Assembly (NCBI RefSeq): GCF_029854215.1
Contig: NZ_CP122961.1
Location: 1,426,001-1,490,000 of the forward strand
Reading direction: 5' to 3'
From: Halomonas alkaliantarctica
GTDB lineage: Bacteria > Pseudomonadota > Gammaproteobacteria > Pseudomonadales > Halomonadaceae
DNA: 64,000 bases
The first letter of the stretch is position 1; the number at the start of each line of letters is the position of its first letter. This document shows positions 58,925-64,000 of this stretch, piece by piece. The position numbers and the translations under genes are program-made. The notes under the pieces were generated by a model. It saw nothing but the letters and a program-made list of their open reading frames with translations, searched no databases and had not been told where the DNA came from.

Positions 58925-59049
58925 CGTTGTTTATCCGGCCGTTGCCGCGGCCGAAGGTAGGCAATGGAAGCGATTACCGCGGGGCTTTTTTATCCTAATC
59001 ACGCGGTAATCTGGCGCTGCGCCCTTGCCGGGGTGCGGCGCTTTTTTTT
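58925..59049 (+). ncRNA. Possible plus-strand structured RNA ending in an intrinsic terminator
   Basis: Between two minus-strand genes, the plus strand holds three successive hairpins. They are a CGGCC/GGCCG stem near 58936, a perfect ATTACCGCG/CGCGGTAAT stem (58973-58981 with 59002-59010), and GCGC-T-GCGCCC/GGGG-T-GCGGCGC (59014-59041) followed by eight T. The last is a good plus-strand terminator with no plus gene ahead of it. On the minus strand the T-run is absent. It may be an sRNA or an antisense element in the RidA-symporter gap. Confidence 0.35.
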
Positions 59050-59068
59050 GGTACTTAACGTTGGGTGT

Positions 59069-59461
59069 CTATACGCGGTCAGCGCGGTAGCACTTCACGT
59101 CAACTTCTACTTTGCAATCCACCACCAAGTCTTGAACGCTGCAAATACGTGCCGGTGGGTTATCGCCAAATATCTCCTTAAACACTTTGTTGAAAGAGGT
59201 GAAGTAGCGCGCATCGGTCAGCACGGTAGTGACATGCACTACATCCTCAACGCCGTAGCCGGCTTCTTGCATAATGGCCAAGCAGTTGTCGAAGGCGAGG
59301 CGCGTCTGCTCCACAATGCCGCCTTCAACGACTTCGCCATCGGTCATTGGCGTTTGGCCTGAAACGTATAGCCAGCCGCCTGCTTCAACGGCACGGGCAA
59401 AAGGTAGTTTTTGGCCGCCGGTGCCTACGCCGCCTTCGGTGCCGTATCGAATAATGCTCAT
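59069..59461 (-). CDS. RidA-family enamine/imine deaminase
   Basis: A 130-aa RidA/YjgF protein (GGWLYVSGQTPMTDGEVVEGG, QTRLAFDNCLAIMQEAGYGVEDVVHVTTVL, then ARICSVQDLV holding the conserved Arg). RidA hydrolyses reactive 2-aminoacrylate and related enamines released by PLP-dependent dehydratases, to the keto acid and ammonia. This fits the divergent D-serine-dehydratase-like enzyme at 61921. Four-base overlap with the D-aminoacylase gene. Confidence 0.92.
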   Translation of the reverse strand: MSIIRYGTEGGVGTGGQKLPFARAVEAGGWLYVSGQTPMTDGEVVEGGIVEQTRLAFDNCLAIMQEAGYGVEDVVHVTTVLTDARYFTSFNKVFKEIFGDNPPARICSVQDLVVDCKVEVDVKCYRADRV

Positions 59462-60945
59462 GGGATTTGCTCCTGGTTGGTTTGTAAGGAAGGGATAATT
59501 TGAGAAATTCGCTCTGTTCTGCGTAGCATCCGGCCCGAGCGTTGGTCTGAAATTGCGCCTTGGTGGTAGGCGATCTTGCCGTTCACTACGACCAGGTCGA
59601 TGCCTTTAGCCGCCGCAATAGGGACTTCGTAATTCGCCGTATCTTCCAACACCGCGAGATCAAACAGGGTGAGGTCTGCATAGGCGCCTATGCGGATCAC
59701 GCCGCGATCCGTTAAGCCGAAATTGGCTGCTGAAAGGCTGGTCATCTTGCGCACTGCTTCTGCCAGAGGCATTAGCTTTAAATCGCGGCTGTAGTGGGCC
59801 AAAACACGTGGAAAAGCCCCCCACAGGCGCGGGTGAGGATGGGGGTCGTTGGGTAATCCATCGGAACCGACCATGGAGAGCGGATGCGCTAATACTTGCT
59901 GCATATCCGCTTCACTCATGTTGTGGTACACCGCCCCGGCAGGCTGTAGCTGTTTGGCCGCATCTAGCAGCGATACTCCCCACTCGGTGGCGATCTCTTT
60001 AAGTGGGCGGCGCGCCTGCTCTGGGTGGGGTGTCGACCAGGTGATCGTTATTTCAATTTCGTCCGTGACTTGGCCCAAATCGAGGGTGGAGGAGCCCGCG
60101 GTGTAGGGGTAGCAGTCGCAGTGAGCATGCTGATGCTGTGCGGCTGACGCTAATTTGCTGAGCGCCTTGCCAGCACCTCCCCAGTTGCCCGCACCTGCGC
60201 ACTTAAGATGCGAGATCACCAGCGGCACTTGGCCATTACGTGCGGTGGTAAACGCTTCGTCCATGGCATCCAGCAGGCCCGCAAACTCATCGCGAAGATG
60301 GGTGGTATATACGCCGCCTGATTGCCCAACGGCGGCGACTAATGGTGCCATTTCCGTGGTCGGTGCATGTATCGCGTTGCGATAGGCAAGCCCTGAACTA
60401 AGCCCTAGGGCTCCCTCATCCAGCGCTTGGCGAAGCAGCACCTCCATGGAGGCAATTTCATCGCCGCTGGCAGGCCGGGCAAAGCTCTCCATTACCTGAC
60501 TACGCAGGCTGGTGTGTCCCACCAAGGCCGCAACGTTAATACTTGGCGCGGCAGCATCCACGGCGTTGGCATAGGCGCTGAAGCTTGGGTAGCGGAAGTC
60601 TTCGGGTTTGCCCAGTAAATTCATGGGGTCGGGGACGCCGCTGGTGAGTGTCACCGGGCTTGCGCTGATACCACAGTTACCCACCACCACCGTTGTTATG
60701 CCTTGAGTGAGCTTCGGCAGCATCTCGGGGGTACGAATAACATTGGTGTCGTCGTGGGTGTGGACATCGATAAAACCGGGGGCTAGATAGCGCTCTTCGG
60801 CGTCAATGATCGTCGTCGCGCTGGCATAGGGCATAGAGCCGATGGCGCAAATACGTTCACCCTGGATAGCCACATCGGCACGAAAATGAGCGGCGCCAGA
60901 GCCATCCAGTACGTTGGCATTACGAATCAGCAGGTCGTAAACCAT
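59458..60945 (-). CDS. N-acyl-D-amino-acid deacylase (D-aminoacylase)
   Basis: A 495-aa amidohydrolase-superfamily enzyme. DVHTHDD gives the first His-x-His, VVVGNCGIS holds the metal Cys characteristic of D-aminoacylases, THLRDEF and ISHLKCAG provide the remaining His ligands, and SMVGSDGLPN the catalytic Asp. It releases D-amino acids from N-acyl-D-amino acids. AGGAG precedes the ATG six bases away. The gap to the rpiR-like stop is one base, so both are one transcript with ridA. Confidence 0.92.
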   Translation of the reverse strand: MVYDLLIRNANVLDGSGAAHFRADVAIQGERICAIGSMPYASATTIIDAEERYLAPGFIDVHTHDDTNVIRTPEMLPKLTQGITTVVVGNCGISASPVTLTSGVPDPMNLLGKPEDFRYPSFSAYANAVDAAAPSINVAALVGHTSLRSQVMESFARPASGDEIASMEVLLRQALDEGALGLSSGLAYRNAIHAPTTEMAPLVAAVGQSGGVYTTHLRDEFAGLLDAMDEAFTTARNGQVPLVISHLKCAGAGNWGGAGKALSKLASAAQHQHAHCDCYPYTAGSSTLDLGQVTDEIEITITWSTPHPEQARRPLKEIATEWGVSLLDAAKQLQPAGAVYHNMSEADMQQVLAHPLSMVGSDGLPNDPHPHPRLWGAFPRVLAHYSRDLKLMPLAEAVRKMTSLSAANFGLTDRGVIRIGAYADLTLFDLAVLEDTANYEVPIAAAKGIDLVVVNGKIAYHQGAISDQRSGRMLRRTERISQIIPSLQTNQEQIP

Positions 60946-60946
60946 C

Positions 60947-61810
60947 TTAATCTCCTAGTGGCTGGCGGTTGTCGCCACCGCGATGGTCATCGAGGCTAAG
61001 CTTGAGACGACGCAATTTTGTCCGTGAACGCTCGCGGTGGCGCATGGCAAGTTCAAGTGCTAACACGTCGATGACCGCTAGCATGGCGTAGCGGGAAGCC
61101 GAAGGGTGGTAGATAAAGTCGGTCTCCCGCGAGGTGACCGGGAGCACAATGTCGGAGGTGTCGGCTAAGGGAGAATTCATGGCGGTGATGGCAATCACTT
61201 TTGCGCCGTACTGCCTGGCAATTTGTGCAGACTCCACCATCTCCGGGGTGTAGCCAGTCACTGATAGCACGACCACGACGTCATTCGGCTCAAGGGTTGA
61301 CGCTACCATACGGGGTAAGAGTGCTTGAGGGTAAGCGCAGATCGCGTAGCCGAGCCTCACTAAGCGGAACTGAAACTCTTGGCAGAGAATGCTGGAACCG
61401 CCCCCCGCGCCAAAAACCAATATCTGGCGTGCTTTATCCAGCTGTTCGACCGCGCCAGCCACATCGGCCTGGGCGAGTAGGTCACGGTTTAGCGCAAGGG
61501 TTTGCGTGGCAATGTCATACACCACGCTTGAACTGTCTTCGGGTGTCGCTTCTTGTATAAAACGGCGGCCTGCCGCTAAAGCGCGTGTTAAGCGTGTTTT
61601 TAAGTCGCGCACATTAGTGCAGCCGATAGCGCGTGCAAATCGGGTGACACTGGCATCACTTACCCCGGCGCGCTTGGCAATGTCACCGATGCTTGCTTCG
61701 GTGACAAACTCTATGTCAGCAAATATCAGCTCGGCGACTTTCTTTTCAGCGTCACGCAGGGCAGCAAAGTCAGTGGTAATACGTGACAAAATGTCAATTT
61801 CTTGGCTCAC
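60947..61810 (-). CDS. RpiR/MurR-family regulator with SIS domain
   Basis: A 287-aa regulator. The N-terminal HTH (about 1-80: VTEASIGDIAKRAGVSDASVTRFARAIG) precedes an SIS sugar-isomerase domain (about 125-255: GAGGGSSILCQEFQFRLVRLG, DVVVVLSVTGYTPEMVESA) that usually binds phosphosugars. It heads the D-aminoacylase-RidA operon and is divergent from the dehydratase-like gene, so it probably controls both. A ligand other than a phosphosugar is likely, given the D-amino-acid context (inference). Confidence 0.9.
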   Translation of the reverse strand: MSQEIDILSRITTDFAALRDAEKKVAELIFADIEFVTEASIGDIAKRAGVSDASVTRFARAIGCTNVRDLKTRLTRALAAGRRFIQEATPEDSSSVVYDIATQTLALNRDLLAQADVAGAVEQLDKARQILVFGAGGGSSILCQEFQFRLVRLGYAICAYPQALLPRMVASTLEPNDVVVVLSVTGYTPEMVESAQIARQYGAKVIAITAMNSPLADTSDIVLPVTSRETDFIYHPSASRYAMLAVIDVLALELAMRHRERSRTKLRRLKLSLDDHRGGDNRQPLGD

Positions 61811-61843
61811 CGTGGACTCCTAATGGTTGCCTTACCTAAAAAG

Positions 61844-61896
61844 TATGTTAGTTTCTAACTTGAAGTCAATAGTTATGAAAATATCTAACATATGTT
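61844..61896. promoter_or_regulatory. Candidate RpiR operator region
   Basis: Within the 110-base divergent gap, TATGTTAG (61844-61851) and CTAACATA (61885-61892) are perfect inverted arms. A tight palindrome GTTAG-TTT-CTAAC (61847-61859) and AACATATGTT (61887-61896) overlap them. The repeated GTTAG/CTAAC word is a likely RpiR-type recognition element. Confidence 0.55.
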
Positions 61897-61920
61897 CTTT
61901 ACGAGAGAGGAAGTGGGCGA

Positions 61921-63129
61921 ATGCAGACCAGTGCGTTAGCGGTTGATAAAGGTGGTATCGAAGTGGGGCCCAATGTGTTGTCCGGTGTCAGCTTGCCCGC
62001 CGCCGTGGTGCATGAAGGCCCACTGGCTCATAACGTAGAGTGGATGCAGCGCTTCGCAGAAGCTCACGGTGCTCGCTTGGCGCCTCATGGTAAAACCACC
62101 ATGACGCCTGCGCTTTTCCATCGACAGCTCCAGGCAGGCGCGTGGGGTATCACTCTTGCCACCGCGCCTCAGTGTCGAGCGGCTTTCGCCAATGGCATTA
62201 CCCGAATATTGATGGCTAACCAACTGGTCGGCCAGGCCAATATGGCCATTATCGCCAGTCTCATCGAACAGGGCGCTACGTTTTACTGTGTGGTCGATAG
62301 CCATGAGAACGTACGCCAGCTTGGACGATTCTTCACTGAACGGGGCTTGGCGTTATCAGTACTTATTGAGGTAGGCGTAGAAGGTGGTCGCTGCGGCTGC
62401 CGCAATCAGCAGCAAATTCTTTCGTTGGCGGAGGCAGTAGCCAATGAGCCAGCACTCTCCCTTGTGGGGTTAGAGGGCTATGAAGGTGTGGTTCACGGGG
62501 ATAACCCCGAATCCGCTATTCGTACCTATGCTAAATACCTGGTGGATGTTGCCGTAGAGCTCGAAGCTGCTGGACGCTTTGCTGAAGAGAATCCGATTGT
62601 CACCGCGTCAGGTTCCGCCTGGTATGACGTGATCGCAGAAGCCTTTGACGGCGCACCGCTGTACGGCAAATTTACCCCTGTGCTACGCCCTGGTTGCTAC
62701 GTGGTTCATGACCATGGGCTATATCGCGAAGCGCAGTCTGCGGTGATGGCGCGTCGGCCGGATTTGCAGCAGGGCCTTGAACCTGCTTTGGAAGTCTTTG
62801 CACAGGTGCAGTCACTCCCTGAGCATGGGCTTGCAATTGTGGCGTTAGGTAAGCGTGATATCGGTCATGACCAGCTACCCATGGCCCTGCGTCGATTCCG
62901 GGAAGCCGGTAAGCCCTCCCAGTCAATGTCAGTTGCTGGCTGGGAGGTGACAAAAATTATGGATCAGCACACCTTTGTACGCCTTCCAGACGGAGCTCAA
63001 GATGTCGAGGTCGGTGATATTGTCGCCTTTGGCGCCTCTCATCCTTGTTTAACCTTCGATAAATGGCGCCAGATACTGTTAGTAGATGATCAACTAAACA
63101 TTAAAGAGCGTATGGCGACCTACTTTTAG
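61921..63129 (+). CDS. Fold-III PLP enzyme: D-serine dehydratase / D-threonine aldolase-like amino acid deaminase
   Basis: A 402-aa alanine-racemase-N-domain enzyme of the DSD1-like group. The PLP lysine is in RLAPHGKTTMTP (Lys58). A second-domain metal site appears as GASHPCLTFDKW (His-x-Cys), as in eukaryotic-type D-serine dehydratases and D-threonine aldolases. It would deaminate D-serine or D-threonine, with RidA clearing the aminoacrylate. GAGAGGAAGTG lies before the ATG. It is divergent from the RpiR gene and convergent with the HAD gene, with a 34-base gap to that gene's stop. Confidence 0.87.
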   Translation: MQTSALAVDKGGIEVGPNVLSGVSLPAAVVHEGPLAHNVEWMQRFAEAHGARLAPHGKTTMTPALFHRQLQAGAWGITLATAPQCRAAFANGITRILMANQLVGQANMAIIASLIEQGATFYCVVDSHENVRQLGRFFTERGLALSVLIEVGVEGGRCGCRNQQQILSLAEAVANEPALSLVGLEGYEGVVHGDNPESAIRTYAKYLVDVAVELEAAGRFAEENPIVTASGSAWYDVIAEAFDGAPLYGKFTPVLRPGCYVVHDHGLYREAQSAVMARRPDLQQGLEPALEVFAQVQSLPEHGLAIVALGKRDIGHDQLPMALRRFREAGKPSQSMSVAGWEVTKIMDQHTFVRLPDGAQDVEVGDIVAFGASHPCLTFDKWRQILLVDDQLNIKERMATYF

Positions 63130-63163
63130 AGGTGTCTGCAGTATTGCCCGTCGCGGCGCAACA

Positions 63164-63880
63164 TTACGCCGTCTCTTGTACGCTTAAGCGCGCAATAGCG
63201 GCGGGTAGTTCATCGGCGTGATGGATGCCAATGGCACCTTCCGGGGTGGTTTCTTCAGTGGGGAAGTGATTGAGGTGAATCACGTGCATGCCCGCCGCTA
63301 GACCCGCTTCAACACCCACCGCCGCGTCATCGATCACTACGCACTGCTGAGGAGCATGGCCCATAGCGGCAGCCGCCTTGCGATACAGCTCTGGGTCGGG
63401 TTTCCAGACGTTGAGGGTATAGGCGCTAAAGAGCTTATCGGTAAAGTGGTGGCCCAACTCGGTGCTTTCCAGCGCACAGCGAATTTTGCGCTCGGGGCCA
63501 TTAGACACCACGGCCTTGGGATGGCTACTTAAGTGGTCTAGAGCAGCAGACATGCCCGGTATTGCCACGAGCTCGGCCCGCATACGGGCTTCCATGCGCG
63601 CCCGCATACGGGCTTCCATGCGCGCCCGCATACCAGCCTCAAGCTGGGAGAACTGGTCTGCTGCCAACGCCTGGAAACGCTTTTCCAGCGTTTGGACGAT
63701 CGTCTGGAAGCGTACCCCGCGAAATTCGTCCATATACTGCCGTGCTGTGAAAGGTAAGCCGAACTCGGGAAGGATTTCGGCCATCACCTCGGCAAGCAGT
63801 ATTTCGCTATCCACCAGGGTGCCATCGCAGTCGAACAGTAAGCACAGGGGTGTAGAAGGGGGCGTGCCGGTGTGCTTCAT
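63164..63880 (-). CDS. HAD-superfamily phosphatase (beta-phosphoglucomutase/GPH-type)
   Basis: A 238-aa HAD hydrolase. Motif I is FDCDGTLVDSE, motif II is VVSNGP (Ser/Thr role), the motif III Lys is near VWKPDPELY, and motif IV is CVVIDDAAVGVEAG. The cap domain holds a 24-base tandem repeat (see finding) that adds MRARMEAR blocks at residues 84-103, unusual for the family. It probably removes phosphate from a small sugar phosphate. It overlaps the upstream 2-hydroxyacid dehydrogenase gene by four bases. Confidence 0.87.
   Translation of the reverse strand: MKHTGTPPSTPLCLLFDCDGTLVDSEILLAEVMAEILPEFGLPFTARQYMDEFRGVRFQTIVQTLEKRFQALAADQFSQLEAGMRARMEARMRARMEARMRAELVAIPGMSAALDHLSSHPKAVVSNGPERKIRCALESTELGHHFTDKLFSAYTLNVWKPDPELYRKAAAAMGHAPQQCVVIDDAAVGVEAGLAAGMHVIHLNHFPTEETTPEGAIGIHHADELPAAIARLSVQETA
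63577..63634 (-). repeat. 24-base tandem repeat inside the HAD gene
   Basis: Two perfect copies (63577-63600, 63601-63624) and nine bases of a third. The unit is a multiple of three, so the frame is kept and Arg/Met/Glu-rich segments are added. Such arrays change length by slippage. Confidence 0.85.
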
Positions 63881-64000
63881 CGATAGGTTTCCTCATTGAC
63901 TAAGCTGATAGGTCGCTCGCCCTGGAGTGCTAGTCGAATATTATCCACCGCCCGCTGGGCCATGGCGTCGCGGGTTTCATGGGTAGCAGAACCGATATGC
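63877..64000 (-). CDS. D-2-hydroxyacid dehydrogenase, C-terminal part (cut by the window edge)
   Basis: Forty codons of the 3' end are present, continuing beyond 64000. The translation begins HIGSATHETRDAMAQRAVDN and ends in SLVNEETYR. HIGSATxETR is the characteristic C-terminal catalytic-His region of glyoxylate/hydroxypyruvate reductases (D-isomer-specific 2-hydroxyacid dehydrogenases). Its stop overlaps the HAD ATG (ATGA). It probably reduces glyoxylate, hydroxypyruvate or 2-ketogluconate. Confidence 0.8.
   Translation of the reverse strand, partial: HIGSATHETRDAMAQRAVDNIRLALQGERPISLVNEETYR

Noticed and set aside
59014..59049. Terminator for the RidA operon
   Set aside because: The T-run is on the plus strand; on the minus strand the hairpin is not followed by T.
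63577..63634. CRISPR-like array
   Set aside because: Repeats are contiguous without spacers and keep the coding frame.

Overview
The window reads as chromosomal DNA of a halophilic gammaproteobacterium, most likely Halomonadaceae (Halomonas, Vreelandella or Chromohalobacter type). This is inferred from gene content rather than a database match: an acidic trimeric-type porin, a RutE/hydroxyquinol cluster, a complete carnitine catabolic locus in Pseudomonas-like order, a TRAP-fed mannonate locus and many compatible-solute style catabolic genes. Coding density is high, with frequent ATGA start/stop overlaps.

Layout. 1-13.6 kb is housekeeping: an NRDE protein; a membrane receiver protein with a histidine-kinase-like linker but no kinase; a TauE/SafE permease; lgt; thyA-folA and a ProQ/FinO-domain protein; a porin with a clear terminator; pgm facing an RfaH-like antiterminator; a Cache-PAS-GGDEF diguanylate cyclase; an auxin-efflux-type carrier; and tRNA-Arg(CCU). 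13.6-19.7 kb is an accessory segment. It begins at the tRNA 3' end, ends at a 19-base imperfect copy of that end, and carries a cysteine-rich exported peptide, a 94-aa unknown, an OLD-type ATPase/TOPRIM nuclease and a 406-aa membrane-anchored unknown. A decayed IS5-family transposase lies just outside. No integrase is visible.

19.9-29.5 kb is one catabolic run: a ribose-type ABC importer (binding protein, two permeases, double ATPase), maleylacetate reductase, an amidohydrolase, a 3-hydroxyisobutyrate-dehydrogenase-like enzyme, hydroxyquinol 1,2-dioxygenase and a RutE-like nitroreductase, closed by a strong terminator. It implies import of a compound that ends in hydroxyquinol, then maleylacetate. 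29.6-34.5 kb holds a TauE/SafE permease, an unusual cytosolic regulator joining a winged helix to a family-1 solute-binding domain, and a divergent SDR/BKACE pair.

34.6-36.7 kb has small and stress-type genes (a small basic protein, CreA, a CAP-domain protein, a PNPOx-like protein). 36.9-42.2 kb is the carnitine locus: cdhR and caiX on the plus strand facing hocS-cdhB-cdhA-cdhC on the minus strand. The caiX and cdhC upstream regions share a 20-base motif. 42.3-46.7 kb is an ABC exporter operon (LolD-like ATPase, FtsX permease, AttH-like lipoprotein), followed by an HDOD-GGDEF protein.

48.6-57.4 kb is a hexuronate/mannonate operon: GntR regulator, ManD, RspB-like dehydrogenase, a three-part TRAP transporter, UxuB and UxuA. 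57.4-63.1 kb is a D-amino-acid locus: an RpiR regulator, N-acyl-D-amino-acid deacylase, RidA and a sodium symporter on the minus strand, divergent from a D-serine-dehydratase-like PLP enzyme. The window ends in a HAD phosphatase, with a 24-base in-frame tandem repeat, overlapping the 3' end of a D-2-hydroxyacid dehydrogenase gene.
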